64,000 bases of DNA from Limanda limanda (GCF_963576545.1 NC_083648.1:8977739-9041738), one strand, 5' to 3'. Shown: positions 21,752-34,964, counted from the first letter of the stretch. Notes: generated by a model not told the origin, from the letters alone. Made by a program: numbers and translations.

Positions 21752-24294
21752 ACTCCTGGTGAGTTTCCTCCCTTGTCCCCGGTGATGCTCATGTGTCTTG
21801 AGCAGTCTGCGCAATCACATGCTCTCTCCAGGGGAACCAAGCACAGACCCACACTGTACCTTCTGATCAGCTCATGTTGGCTGGGGCCCGACGGTTCAGG
21901 TGCTGTTCAGAAGTTTAGCGATTACAGAGAACAGTTTGTCTTCAGCTTAATGAGACATACACACCCGAAACAAGATGGAAAGACCATTTTAAACAGTGTC
22001 AAGGCTCCTTTAGCTCCTGAGAAAGCTTCACCAGTTTGGCTGGATCTCCATGGGAATTGTCTCACAGCCAGTGTCACGTGTGAATATGGACTAATGAAGA
22101 GATTCAATCATAATAATATTCTGCTGTTGATTGTATTACTGTTGAAAGAACTACCTGATATTCAGAAAGTTTTCCGGCCAAACAAGTAGCTGCAGTAGTT
22201 TATATTACTATAACTTGTATTTTAATAGACTGCACATGTGGATGAGGAGAAATGGGAGTCAGGTTGTTTGTGTGACTGGAGAGACAAACAGGTTTCACAG
22301 AATCTGTGGGCTTGTGAAATCAAGTTAAATAAGAATGCAATTATTTATTTGTATTATCGATCAATTTGAAATTATCTTCTCGATTGATCAGTGACTTATT
22401 TTGTCTCCAAAGTCTCAGAAAATAATGAAAAAATGCTTGTCATTGCTTCCAAAGCCAAAGGTTGTGTCTGACCAACCAAATGTTAAAGGTGCTTAATATC
22501 TGTGCAGTAGTAGAGTAATGTGTCTACTACTCTATGACGATGATACAAGCTTCATTAAAAAATAAAGAGGCATCATCTGTCCAGTGGGGTGTAAATCTAT
22601 TTTGTAATCGGACACTGTAGTTGAATATATAATGTTGTATAAATGAAACAAATCATGAAATATTAATGCGTTCAAATTTTAATAATAGAACACGCCTATT
22701 AGACTGTGTGTTGAAAGTCAAATTTTGATTAATCGTTATTCATATGTGTTTTTGCATGTGTGTGTTTTAATCAGAGCGGCAATACACATCAAACTGTTCA
22801 ATTTAAATGGACAATATCATTTAAAAGTTTATTCTCACATGTTCCGTCTGTAGGAAAATGAATAAAAGCAATTTCTTCTGTCATGTCAATACAAGAAAAT
22901 GTCCTTTTATCAGAACCAAAACCAGGCTGTGAGGCAAAAAAAGGAAAACACAGACAATCCACTACAAAGCCACTGACCTGTGATGCATCGGCGACACATA
23001 TCATAAGTTATTGATTTCACTTTAAAATGACACTGGATCCAGCGTATGTGCCTCATATGGCCAATAAGTGTTACATCTATTCCTTCATCTTCACATCTCA
23101 TCTGTACATCTGTGCCTCACAACAGGAGGACAACCGACAGAGTGGTGGTGGAAAAAATAAACAACGTATGAATCAGGAAATATAAAAAAGGGGAATTGGA
23201 GAAACCCTTGAACGCTTGAGTGTGCTTTATATTTGGATTTATATCAATTAATCTGCGAACTGTTTGCTCAGATAATAAATCATTATAACAAATTGTCACA
23301 TTGCACAAGCTGCAGGAACAAGAATATATTTCACACTTTTTGCTTGAAACTCTGCTAAAACAGATAATTGGCTCTAGTTGGAATCTGCAATGTGCTGCAG
23401 AGTTGTCTCATATGAATTGAATGACACTACTTGCTGCAGATGAATAGGAACACAATTTATTACACTATATTTAATTAAATACATGATTTACTGACTCAGG
23501 TTTTGTTTCTGGTCTTACAGTCTCACCCTCCCTGTTGAGCCTCCTAACAACAACATGTGTATTTTTCTTGGATTGTGTAGTTTTCTGACATTTGAAACAA
23601 ACAGTGATTAGATGCCTTGGTCGGCTGGCCGGTGGATGTCTGGGTCGTGTATGACGCTCGGTTCCAATCAACAAGATTTTCATTTGTTTGCCCTGCTGAC
23701 CCGACTCTCACACAGCTGCTTTCGCCTCTCTGATCTGGAACCATGCTGTTGCAAAAAAAAACATTAGCTGAACTTGTGCACTATACAGCTTGACACTCTC
23801 TTCCCCTGGTTTTCTTCAGGGTCTCGCCGCAGCAGGTTTCAGATGACAGTGTGTGTTTTGTCAGCTCATTTCCCTCAGGTTTGCCACACAGGGTAACATT
23901 ACCCTTAAAGGAGCCTCTAATGAGTGTTTAGCTGGGGAAAAGCAGCGCTCCCTAGCACCCTGTGTGTCTTAATTACACAAGTGTGTCACTGTGGAGACGG
24001 CGGTGTGGGGACTGACAGAGTGCGTGTCATTCCGCAGTCTAGGGGAGACCTCTAATGAGCTTGTTTTTCTGTCTGATTGCGTAGTTGTTGTCTCAAATCA
24101 CGATGTGCTGCTAGGACAGATTACACAATCAAAAAGCACAGGAACTGATGTCATGCTCTGAAGAATTACAAGATAAAGTGATAGCAGAGATTATCTGCTG
24201 CCAGAAAATGAGCACAGTGTAGAAATATGATCTTCAAGTGTCTTTTCTATCCATAATGCACTTTGATTTATATGAGAGCAAACTAGAATGAGTT

Positions 24295-24590
24295 CAAACC
24301 TCCGACAAAGCCCACAAGTCCCCTTATAAAGCCACATTTAAATTCACTAGATCCTGATTTATATTTTGATCTGCATTATATTGCACACACTCATAAATAT
24401 CAGTCCCCTAAACAGGCCTGATTTTACTTCTAGATCCATGAATTATTTTCTGAGAAAGCAACGAAAACCCCCGAACCGGAGCTGCACCAACATTTAATGT
24501 TTTTTATTATATTGGGTCATTGCCATACCCCTCCACAATATTTTATGGAGTAGTTTTAGCATCATACCTCTAATAAACAAACAAATGCAC
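24295..24590 (+). repeat. Dispersed repeat, family A (copy 2)
   Basis: Shares with 54205-54560 the motifs CACTAGAT, GCACACACTCATAAATA and GATCCATGAATTATT in the same order and spacing, and ends with AACAAACAAATGC. Confidence 0.65.
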
Positions 24591-25949
24591 ATAAACAGAC
24601 GTAAAAATGCAGATTTATTGATGGGATTTTAACTCACTGCAGATAAAATTAGGATTGTTTGAGTATTGTGATCAATTTATTGCAAGAGGCCAATGCTAAT
24701 CCACCAAACGAGTCCTCACCTCCCCTTTATCTTCACGACTCATTAATGTCCCCTGGTTATTGCCTGTCCTGGTGTTTGATGGCCACATCAAACGTTGAAC
24801 GACCGCACAGCCGGAGCTAGCAGGTGTGTTTCTGTGTCAACAACTCACCGTCATATCTTCTTCTGTAAAAACATGTTAAGTTAATTGGGGAAAAAAAATA
24901 AATGATAAATTCACGTAGAACCTACAACTTTTCAAAGCTCCAGTCGGAAGTGAATGATTTCTGTCTCTTTACTGCACTATTCTGATGTATAGTACATTTA
25001 TATGCCGAGATCAGACACAGAAAATAACTTAAGTACAGTGCACTCACTATAAATACACACACTACCCTAATGAGTGCCATTTCCATATTAACCCCTTGTC
25101 ATCCTCAGTGTAATATATGCAATATATGTCTGAAAGGTCCCACGTGTTGCCTAGTGACGATGACGTCACCCTTTTAATGACCCCTGAAGAAAATGGATCT
25201 AGACAAGGCTTCAACGGCTGCATGGTCACAGGATACACCTCTCAGAGCAGCTGCTGTACTAAATGCCCCCTTTTTGAAATCTGCTCTAACCAACACACGA
25301 ATCTGGTGTCTTTTGCCTGACAGCTGAGAACCTGTCTGCGATGTTACGCTGCACCAGCCCCCCCGAGTCGCAGCTTTCTTATCAAACAGGATCAGTGCAG
25401 TTAAGAAAGGTGGTGGGATACACACATCAATTAAACAACATGTAGAAATCAATACTCCTAAGTAAATGTTTCTGGCATGAGTTTATTACCACTTGTCTAG
25501 CTGTCTGTGGTGTGACGTGTTGCTACAGTTATACAAAAGTGATAATATCGAACAGTTTGAATGTTCAATTATATATAAATAACAATTCTTATAATTTGCA
25601 GTGAAGATATAGGAGAAAAGAACAGCAGGCTCATTAAAGTAAACTGAGTTTTTCCCCTGAGAACATGAATGTCCTTTGTTGAGATAGTTTCCTGCGGGTG
25701 GTGCCAGAGTAAAGCTCATGAAATATCTTAAAGAGTTTATCCTCTGGGAAGCATGAATGTGCTCAGTACGATGTAGTTCTATCCGTTGTGCTATATGTGG
25801 ATATTTTGACTACTGTATTATTTAGAAAAGCTCAGAGGGTGACATTCGGATTCTTTCCATGAGGACCATGGATATCAATAACACACTTTTTGGAAGTCTG
25901 ACGCTCTCTTGATAGTTTGACCCAGAGGTGGCGCTAGAGGGAAATAACT

Positions 25950-26012
25950 TTATTGTAAGTTATTGTAAGTAGCTCTGGATAAAAATGTCAGCTAAATGAA
26001 ATGTAATGTAAA
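25950..26012 (+). repeat. Retroposon tail fragment
   Basis: A duplicated TTATTGTAAG, then AGCTCTGGATAAAAATGTCAGC and TAAATGAAATGTAATGTAA: a widespread fish 3' tail motif. Element class not determined. Confidence 0.55.
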
Positions 26013-26689
26013 GTTTCACCCTGTGATCAAAAGGAAATACTTGCCTGATGGTGGGTCTTGTTGAAAGGTCATATATTTATCATGAAAACCGGATTAATCC
26101 TCTGGGGACGATTAATATCAGCTTCCATAAGAGTATGACTACTTGTTCTTCTACTAATGAATTAAGCAACATGCTGTAGATCTTTCAAATTCATTTTTCA
26201 GTGATATTTTTGGGATGCATTCATGCAGGGCCAACCAAAACATATTTTTGCCCCCACTAAGATGTTAAGGTTGGAAGCACAAACACTCTGGGATCAAAGA
26301 GTTGCAAAATGTTTGCAATAATCCATCAGATAGTTTTGAAGATATCTTGCTTGATAAATTTAACGCCCACACCACCATTCTTACATCTGTACAATGAGGC
26401 TTTTAACAGAATATCCTGTGAAAAGCCTGCATAGCCACGGTTTGGAGGGGTATATGTAAAGTTCTAGGACATCATGTAGCTTAAGAGCCTCGTATATTAA
26501 AGGCAGGAGTGCACTCCTTTAGTTAAGTGTGTTTTGTAATCAACTTTTCCAATTTCTATAACCTCAAATGCATTAAAATAAAAGGGTTGCGGCAAACTCT
26601 GACCATGAAGCAGACACTTTAACAGACACCTGTTCGCACAGAATCCACTCTCAAAGAAAATCCTGAACCTTTTCCACCTCTTTAATTAA

Positions 26690-27350
26690 CACTGCTGGTA
26701 ATTACACACAATCCTTCAGATTCACCAGGGAAAGGACAAATTTAATACTGGCAGGCGGTGACAGAAATACGATGATATAATTCAACGTTCTGACACAGCT
26801 GGGGCCTCAACAGGGTATTTAAATGTTGCAAATGAGAGGGGGGAGGCCTAAAAAAAACATTTCACCTTTTAAAGAAACGGTTACCTGGGGGAGAGCTGGC
26901 CGACAGACGAGAAGAATAGCAAAGTCGTAATATTCCCACATATGCCCTCATTAACATAAAAGCTACCCAGGAACAGACAGGCACTCGATGTGGTCACAGT
27001 GAGAGCGCTGCAATATTAGGAGCTGCACAAATTGCTACATACAATTTGAATAGGAGGCTGGGGAGAGCCGGGGTGACAGGAGCATAAAGAGCTCTTACTG
27101 TAGCTCGCAAACAAAATGAGCTGAAGTGTAATTATCTATCAAGTGTATAATGTGTCCTGCTGGAACTGCACTGATTGACTCCACCGGGCTCAGCTGCTGC
27201 GACTGGATGGATGTGATTGTGATCGATCTCCTGCTTCCTCTGACGCCTTAACCTCTGCATCACTTTGAAATCATGCGTTAATTGGCGTCTTCAGCGCCGC
27301 ACTGGGCGTCCCCATTGGAACGTGTCCTTGTTTGACAGATTAGGAATTCT
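26690..27350. promoter_or_regulatory. Candidate conserved non-coding block upstream of pde1c
   Basis: Complex, non-repetitive sequence with balanced composition and many homeodomain-type cores (TTAATTAAC, GTAATTAC, TAATTATC) within 700 bp, about 2 kb before the long pde1c first exon. No open frame explains it. Conservation cannot be tested here. Confidence 0.25.
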
Positions 27351-27618
27351 TTAATAACCAGCGCCTTTGAGATTACACACTCGTTTTGATGTGTAATCTC
27401 TCATCAGTGTGCAATTGCCGTGCAGATTTTTGGGACGTGGGTGTAACCGCTGCAGCCGTGCAGAAATCATGCAGCATTACAGATGGCGACGTGCTCATGC
27501 TCCTGAAGGGCCCGTCATTGCTTAGATTATAAAACATGCTGCCCAAGTAAGTGGCAGAATTGATCTGGGTCGTGTTTGCAAAGGAAAGAAGAGAGATAGA
27601 AAGGGGAGAACAAACTCT

Positions 27619-27720
27619 AGATAAGATAAGATTAGGATAGGATAGGATAGGATACAATGTGATATAATACACTACACTACACTACGCTACTATACGATAC
27701 ATTGCGATACAATACGATAC
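27619..27720. repeat. (GGATA)n and (CACTA)/(CGATA) degenerate repeat
   Basis: GATAA/GGATA units pass into ACTAC and GATAC units. Pentanucleotide-type low complexity. Confidence 0.8.
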
Positions 27721-29175
27721 CAAACATTATATTTCTTTATTCATTATCCTATGGGGAAATTTACCATCAGTCGCCCTCAGTCAATTTAATTAGAAAGTTA
27801 AAAAAAGCCAAAAATTGTAATATATTGAATGAGAGCAAAACATCTAGTAGCAGTGCTGCATGTATACTTGTAGAGATTTGTTTTGGTGTTTCACAGCAGA
27901 GTAAACAGAATAGAGGGATAGAAGAAGAACTATTATTAAATAAGAGATGATTCATAAAATACATCTGATCTGTGCGATTACAAGCTCAAATCCTGAATTT
28001 GAAAGAAGGTGTGACAGCGAACCAGAAGCTTCCATAAAGAGCACTTACAGACTCTAATCAGGGGGGAAATGAAACACGAGGAAAAAAAATTCCATCGCTA
28101 AATGTCAGATGGTGCTAATAAGGAGAGCTTTTTATCCTTTGTTGATCTGGTGTGTGCAAGTGTGTGTGTACTTGTGCTGGTGTGTGTGTGTGTTGGTTTA
28201 AAGGAGGGTAGTTTCAATAGGCACAAAGGGAGGATTTTTTTCCACCACTCGAAATAACGATGAAAGCAGAGTCCTTGGTCCAGTGTCATCCCAGCAGAAG
28301 GCATTTACAAGAAAAGAAATAAATACATTTCAGGCAGTTGGCACACTCTTGCAAATGTAACTGTTCATCTATCTGTTTCTTTTTTCCCTTTCAAAAGAAC
28401 AGTATGTGTCGCCGCTAATGGGCTTCGTCCCTCAATGCCTGAGTAAATAACTCCTGCAAAACGAAAAGCAGGACCATTGATTTCATAGTAGTTTTGACTC
28501 AATACACATAATCGTTCCCTTGCCACCGTTTTTCTGTCCTCTCAGCGATCCTGCAGCCACGCATGCCTGGTTCCAGAGATTGTTTCTGTACGTTCCAGCG
28601 CCTGTGAGCAGAACCAGAATAGACCACAATAGGCCTGTGTCACGCCGAGTCGGAGCCTCCAGTACTTTTGCTATAAATTCTTGACAGTAGGAGGAGTCAC
28701 ATTCATTTGAGAGTGCTTCAGAGATGTCCTCTCCTCCCAACCACCACCACCACCACCAGCCACCAGCCACCACACACACCTACTGGTCCTCTTGGGGGAA
28801 GAGGGACGAGGAGAGAGAGCGGGGGTGGGAGGGCTGGAGGGAGAACGAGGCAAGAAAAACAAATCAAGAGCCGTAAGCTCCTTGAAATTAGCTTGTTGAG
28901 GTGTGAGAAACGGAGAGAGATATCTACAACAAAGACGAGGGAGGGGAGGGGGCTGGAGAAGAAGGACCTGAGAGAAATTCTCCAGCTCGGTGTCTGTAAC
29001 GAGAAGTGGTGAGTCTGACAGTTCCCTCCCAGCGCTCGGCACTGACTGGAGTCAGAGGACTACATCTTTTTTTTTTTTTCTTTTATCCCCACGAGGAGAG
29101 AGTTCCCCATAGGAAACTCAGACAAGACACAGCAACTGGTAAGAGGCGTCCAAACCAGGTTAGAGAAGCAGGAGG

Positions 29176-29269
29176 ATGCCAAAAGAGATGGAAGCCAACT
29201 CCAAGAAGCATCGATTTAGAAAGGGTCGGAGTGCCACCTTCAGCATCGATGGCTACAACATCACCATAG
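29176..29269 (+). CDS. pde1c: pde1c long isoform, coding exon 1
   Basis: ATG at 29176 (A at -3) starts 31 codons plus one base and ends at ATAG|GTAAGA. The peptide starts MPKEMEANSKKHRFRKG and continues RSATFSIDGYNITI, the signature of the long PDE1C amino terminus. PDE1C hydrolyses cAMP and cGMP and is activated by Ca2+/calmodulin; in vertebrates it acts in olfactory cilia, heart and smooth muscle. Phase 1 matches the exon at 36787, rebuilding Val in ITIVANED. This N-terminus has its own promoter, 18 kb upstream of the short one. The extreme N-terminus differs from mammals. The catalytic part lies outside the window. Confidence 0.88.
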
Positions 29270-29354
29270 GTAAGAGAGGAACCGGGAGTAGAGAGGCAGA
29301 GCGTGAGGTGAGGTGAAGTGTGTTTGCATGAGAGCTGGATGCGTGAAGATGATA

Positions 29355-29402
29355 TGTGTGTGTGTGTGTGTGTTTGTATGTGTGTGTGTGTGTGTGTGTG
29401 TG
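29355..29402 (+). repeat. (TG)n tract 85 nt inside pde1c intron 1
   Basis: Nearly pure TG on the transcribed-sense strand with two T/A interruptions, starting 85 nt after the donor of the long first exon. Confidence 0.95.
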
Positions 29403-30089
29403 AAGCAGCGAGACATTTAACAGCAGAACATCGCTAACAGCCTCACATCTCAGACTCAACTCATTAGTCCATTCTACTGAAGTTGATGCTTGCCCCTGTA
29501 ATGCAACTACACCATGGAAACAAGGAGGCTTCAGACTACGGCTCCGTGCACCTGACATCACCCGGAGTTCATTCCATTGTCTTGACAACCGGAGTGTTGA
29601 TGAACTTATGTGCCTCTTGCCTTGTTCTCCCCCTTTTTCATTTTTTCTGTCTGACTCTTGTGAGAACTGATGGGAGCGAGTGTGATAACACAGTTGAAAA
29701 TAGATCAATATGTAGATGTTGTGTGCAGCAGCCATTAGAGCTTCTGTGTCCTCAGTTCACTACAACTTGTTCCACAGCTTTGTTGTGTACACACAGAGCC
29801 AGTGGACAAGTTGTGATAATAGACAAAATGTGTGATAGAGGAAACGTGAAAAGTTTCCTAAACCTTTTACCCTAAAGCTCTGAAAACATATACTTTAACA
29901 GTGTTAAGACAATATATACTATATATATATGTATGTATGTATAATACTGTGACATGCATTTGCAGATCCAAGGAAGAAAACCTTGTTCTAGTTTCCTTTT
30001 TTAAAAGTGTAACCCCTCTTATAAAAGTGTAACATTTCAGTTATTATAACCTTTGAATTATGTTTGCATTGAAGATGCAGCAAGATATC

Positions 30090-30215
30090 AATAGTTAAGG
30101 TTTATTACGTCCACCGTGGATGTTATGTTGGTTTTTAAACAAGGTTGCACTTAAACTATGGGATGGATCATTACTGAAGTTGATGGAAAGTAAATTGCTG
30201 GGGGACATTGTTAGC
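30090..30215 (-). repeat. Dispersed repeat, family A (reverse copy)
   Basis: CGTCCACCGTGGATGTTATGTTGG through AACTATGGGATGGATCATTACTGAAGTTG is the reverse complement of the family A end (TTTGTGTAATCCTGC, ATAACCTCC). Confidence 0.5.
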
Positions 30216-30524
30216 AGCTTTTTTTAATTTAAACTTTAAATGGAGGTGTGTGCTCTCCCGAGTGACATTTTAGTCTTATATCTTTTTAATATATATTGTG
30301 GACTTGTCAAAGCTCTACTTCCACATCTTTGTGTTAAAATTAGGCCAGATGACCAGTGTTGAACTCATCCACTAGAGAACCTCACCTCACCTACAGAGTG
30401 TTTTAGCCTCTTTCTGCTCGTTATGTCTGTTTTGCAGCCCACGACTTCACTGTTTTGGTTCCCTGAAGCTGCTCCTTTTGACCTGTTCTTTTTCAAATGT
30501 AGTAGGCAGCTCTTTTTTCAGCAA

Positions 30525-30665
30525 CCAGGCTCCAAAAATACCCACGCAGCATTGCCCGACTGCAGTGAACATAACATGAGGAGATTGTGAAGATAGAGGA
30601 GAGTTTAGCTGCTAAAGATCCAGACGTTTCCCTCAGGAGACTGGAGGAGACAGGAAATAAGCTCA
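30525..30665 (+). repeat. Dispersed repeat, family B (copy 2)
   Basis: Resembles 16262-16450 in vim intron 4: GCAGTGAACATAACATG, TTTAGCTGCTAAAGATCCAGAC and CTCAGGAGACTGGAGGAGAC. Confidence 0.45.
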
Positions 30666-31304
30666 TTATAATATAATAATGTAATTAGGAGATGTTGTGT
30701 TTACCGGTAAAGTCACCACAAGAAAACAGCAACAAATAAAAATGGAGATGCTTAAATTGGGATGTTGCAGAGTGATGTTTCTCATCTTAAATTGCAAATA
30801 ATAAGAATTAATATTTCATACAGAATAAATCCTCTAAAGTGTGCAAGAATTTACATTTTTATATTTATCTTGAATATAATAATTATAATAATAATTTTAA
30901 ATTTAAAACAGCCCAACTTAACTTCTCTATATTTGAATAGTCAGAGAACAACCTGCTCAAGGATACATGCATTTCACCAGAGACTAAACTGAGAGCTCAG
31001 TGATGTTGTTATTGCATCACCTGGCACACGTGGCCCTCTTTCACTTACCTGGATGATATGGATGTGGTGATAAGAAGAAGGACAGTTTCGGATTCAGGAC
31101 ACAAAAACAGGAAGAGCGACGGCCACGTTAAATTCCAGGTGTCTTTCTAAAAGCACTGAGAGCAGCCCTAAAAGATTTTATGACCCGACAGAAAAGAGAC
31201 TTTGGCTTTTCCGCCTGCACAGACACATCCTGTTATTTGCGAAAATACTGCCTCGGTCACATGTGGCCTGTATCAGAGCCTTTGTAGTACCCACAGGTAT
31301 GGCA

Positions 31305-31318
31305 GTTGTCATGGTAAC
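31305..31318. promoter_or_regulatory. RFX X-box-like motif in pde1c intron 1
   Basis: GTTGTCATGGTAAC is one mismatch from the palindromic RFX X-box GTTNCCATGGNAAC. RFX factors drive many ciliary genes. Single motif; binding not shown. Confidence 0.3.
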
Positions 31319-32010
31319 CTACAATTGTCACAATCAATTTCTCAGTGGGCCATGGTTTCTGTCCACACTGGGTTTTGCCAATCACCTCATCTGGAGCGTG
31401 GCTCCTAAGCACGGGTACTTCATTGCCTGGCTGGACACCTTGTGTTTGCTCCTTTATTAAACAGGGAGCTTCGACTGCAGCTGGCAGCCTCAGCTGGGAT
31501 TCCAGCCGAGGCGTTTTTTTTGGTGTGTAATGCTCGTTAGCTCTGTCGTGTTTGTGTTGATGTTACAAGGCTTTGATTTTTCAGCTCATCTAGGGACAAG
31601 CTCTTTGTGTAGACATGACATTTTGTTGTGATTTCTTTTAGTTTTACATCACATCTTTTACTCTTAAAAATACATTTTGTTTAATCTTTTTAGTTATTTT
31701 TTTCTGTCACTTACTTTGAGCAAAAATCTGCAAAATAAATTATTATTCTTTAGTTTATGTCTGAGCTCATTTTAAACAGAGCACGTCTCAATTGAAAACA
31801 ACAGTTGTAATTTCTGACAAACTCTTTTGTACAGTGCATTTCCTAATTGATCTCATATTACACACCCTCGATTCACAGTCTTTTACTTGTGAAATATTCT
31901 TCAATATTCTTCAAATCCAGAAATATGTGTAAAAATACATAGCATCCTTTATTCTCCCCTAAAACTCTTCTTCATTCTAAAGTCAGGATTGAGGATCTTA
32001 AACAAATACA

Positions 32011-32033
32011 ATATATATATATATATATATATA
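32011..32033. repeat. (AT)n microsatellite
   Basis: About 11 AT units. Confidence 0.95.
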
Positions 32034-33707
32034 ATTCCAATATCTATAACTGCAGTTTTAGTAAGGCTGAATCAAACCTTTGACCATTTACTTAGTTATT
32101 TTATTCTATCTTTATAATGTTAACTCTCACTTTCTGTCTCTCTCTCGTTTGTTGGAGGATTAGAATGTTGGGATGCTGGATCTGAGCAAGGTTTGGATTG
32201 AAGCTCCTTCTCTGTGAACATCAAGAACCATTGTCAGTTGATCGTTCATAAAACAATTTGCTCTGTGAGAGGAGGAGCAGAGCTTATAGTTTCACTCCAG
32301 TGGAGCAAAACATATTAATAAACATGTATTCACAATATAGACATATCCTACATTTTGGTAAAAAAGACCACATTGGCGTGATGTTGTTGTGGGAAAATAA
32401 CACTGACAGTGTCATCACCAAGGTAACAGCTGCACAAGTGGAGTGCAACCTGTTGACATTTACATGCTTTCAAAATGATAAAGTAGCGTGAGGTTATGCT
32501 AAGATATGTTCTGAAACCAATTGGCGGCAAATGAAGATAAAATCCCGAAATAAAAGGATTACTCAAACTAGAAAGACACTTAGCCTGTGTAGCCGCAGGA
32601 CTGTTGTATGTGTAGTTGATTGGATCAGTCCCCAGGTTTGACCACGAGAGGTAAGATAAGGTTAAATAAATAAATAAAATAAGCCATATTCTCTAGAGAT
32701 ATGAACAAAGATTTTCTCAGCTTAAATCCAAACACGTATGACCCCCGAGTTTAAGACGAGTCATCCAAATTATTATTAGAATTTACGGAAAAGGAAAAAG
32801 ATGGATTTTGTCATAAAACTGAAAGTGAGACATTTGTAAAATGTGTTTCATTACCTGTCTGTCATTCTGGCCTCCCAGAATCCCTTTGGGGCAGAGGAGC
32901 TGGAACATATTGAATCGTGTTCATCTTTCAACAGTTATTGATGCTTTAATTTACTGTACACGCAGGATTGTTGTTATGAGCCTAAATCAAACATTATTGC
33001 TTGTATTAATCACAGAAAGATGATGTTGGGTCTACATCCTCTGTCAGGGAGCAGTGAGTGCTACAATCATGCAGTGAGTGGGTGAGGCCACGTCCTGGAG
33101 CCTCTTATCTCCGTTTATCCCACAAACGCCAGTGTCCTCGAACAGAGCGTGGCATCATCGCGAGGAGGAGGAGGGTCCGCCCACCTCCACGGCCGAGTCT
33201 AACACAATAACTTGCTCATACTGAGAGACAGAATATAAATGAGTGCAGAAAGGGAAATGTTTGTATTTGAAGGTCAGTGTTTTCAGCTCATGTGCTTCCT
33301 CTAAAGCTTCATTCACAGACACAAATGGCAAAAGGAACAACAATAGGCAAAGAGAAAACTCTAAATATGAACCAAAGGTCAAATGCTAGGAGCCCTGATG
33401 AGTAAACATGAGGTTGTGTAAAGTAAGTAAGTAATCATTTCCAAGACCAAAGAAAACCCAAAGAATACTGTGATTTTGTGGGAAACATCTTTTTCTTTTC
33501 ACAGAGCGACAGGAGGGGGAGGTGGGTGTATTTTTCTTTGCTCTCAGGGTCATCACAGATCACATGACTTTTCCCGGATGGTCCTGATACTCCACAGGCT
33601 CCACGGAGCTAAGCCTCGAGTCTGCAGATGTTCATCTATATCCTGGATTCAGTCCCAGCGTGGGCCAGGCCTGGGTCCTCAGCAAGGCCAGCGACCCCTG
33701 ATTAATA

Positions 33708-33990
33708 ATTAGTCAAAGTCAACTTTATTGTCAATCCTGTCATATGGACAGGACGGAAATGCAGTTTCTACCTAATCTGTGGTTAAAAGTAAAGATACAA
33801 GCTCTGAATAGATAAGTAACACTTTCAACATATAAGTACACAGCATATCAAGCAGTCAAGTGGCATATAAGCACACAACGTAGTGTGCAATCACAGGGTA
33901 GAGAGAGTGATATGAGTGGTGGTGACAGGAATAGTGCAAAATTAAATGTAATGTTCATAAACAGGATGAGTAAAATACCAGTAAAACAGC
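33708..33990 (+). repeat. Dispersed fish repeat fragment
   Basis: AGTCAAAGTCAACTTTATTGTC followed by CATATGGACAGGACGGAAATG, and later AATAGTGCAAAATT, is a recurrent teleost repeat pattern. Class not determined. Confidence 0.55.
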
Positions 33991-34410
33991 AGCATATGTA
34001 GTACAGCAGCATTTACAGTACTACCATCACTGCTCTAGCAATGAGATACGGCAACAGTTAATCCTTTGTCTCAAATATTATTAATCCTAACAATATTTCA
34101 CTAATCCCTAAACTGTCCAGAAAATTGCAGAATAAAGCTTTTGACTGGTGGACAATTACCTGCACATTACCACTGTGGAATTACTTCTGTTTCAAAGAGT
34201 CACCTTCATGTACTGGGATGGAGGTGTGGGTTCCTCCAGTCAATTACCTGAACCCTGAAATAATTCCCCATGTCAATTCTGAAAAGAAGTTGTTGGTGCC
34301 AGTATGGGCGGAGTTTCATTTTGGTTTCATTTTGTTCAAGAGTCTTTGCACGCTGCACTATTTTCCTTTTTACTGTGCATCTATTTGTGTAAATACATTG
34401 AGTGCAATGG

Positions 34411-34570
34411 ACCCTTTAACGTCAGCCATTTTGACATGAAATAGTAGGTTAACACAGTTGTTACCCATCACATGAATTAAGGCTGTGCTCTATTGAGATT
34501 GAGCCTTAGTTAATGTGATGAGTGACACATACTTACTATTTCATGTCAAAATAGCTGCAGTGAAAAAGGT
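34411..34570. mobile_element. Foldback/MITE-like imperfect inverted repeat
   Basis: The arms 34411-34484 and 34501-34570 are imperfect reverse complements with a 16-nt spacer. The best core, ATTTTGACATGAAATAGTA, is perfectly inverted; further matches are CATCACAT and TTAAGGCT/CTAAGGCT. A non-coding foldback transposon or an old MITE is the likely origin. No clear target-site duplication is seen. Confidence 0.65.
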
Positions 34571-34964
34571 GTATTAAATCTAGAGTCAAATTCCTAGCAG
34601 GGTGAATTTGGATAATCTGGAATAAAAAAAACATCTGCATCTGTTTGACACATTAGATCAACATATTATACCTTCATTTAATCCGTTAGATGTTTTATAA
34701 CCACACCAGGAGAAATAATAGAGATTATCAGAGCAGACATGGCACAGGTTTTAGTGTTCTGAATGCCAAAAATGAAAATTCTGCCTAAATGTGATAATCT
34801 GGGACGGGTCACTTTGTTAGAATATCAACTAATGTCCCAGATTACCCGGATTCACCATGTGTTGTGTTATGTGATGTCATACATACACACACATGGCAAA
34901 TAGAGTTGCTTCTGATACTAAAACTGACCCAGGTTACTTTGAGGGGAGGTATTAGTATGCCACA

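Larger units (their letters stand above)
22190..29175. other. Gene-free region upstream of pde1c
   Basis: No recognisable coding exon. It holds dispersed repeats (24295-24590, 25950-26012), a GGATA-type repeat (27619-27720), a possible conserved non-coding block (26690-27350) and, from about 28700, purine-rich DNA that probably includes the 5' UTR/promoter of the long pde1c transcript. Confidence 0.45.

Noticed and set aside
28098..29042. Overlapping frames around 28480-29040
   Set aside because: Purine-rich DNA with (CCA)n and GA runs gives spurious open frames on both strands; it is more likely promoter or 5' UTR of long pde1c.
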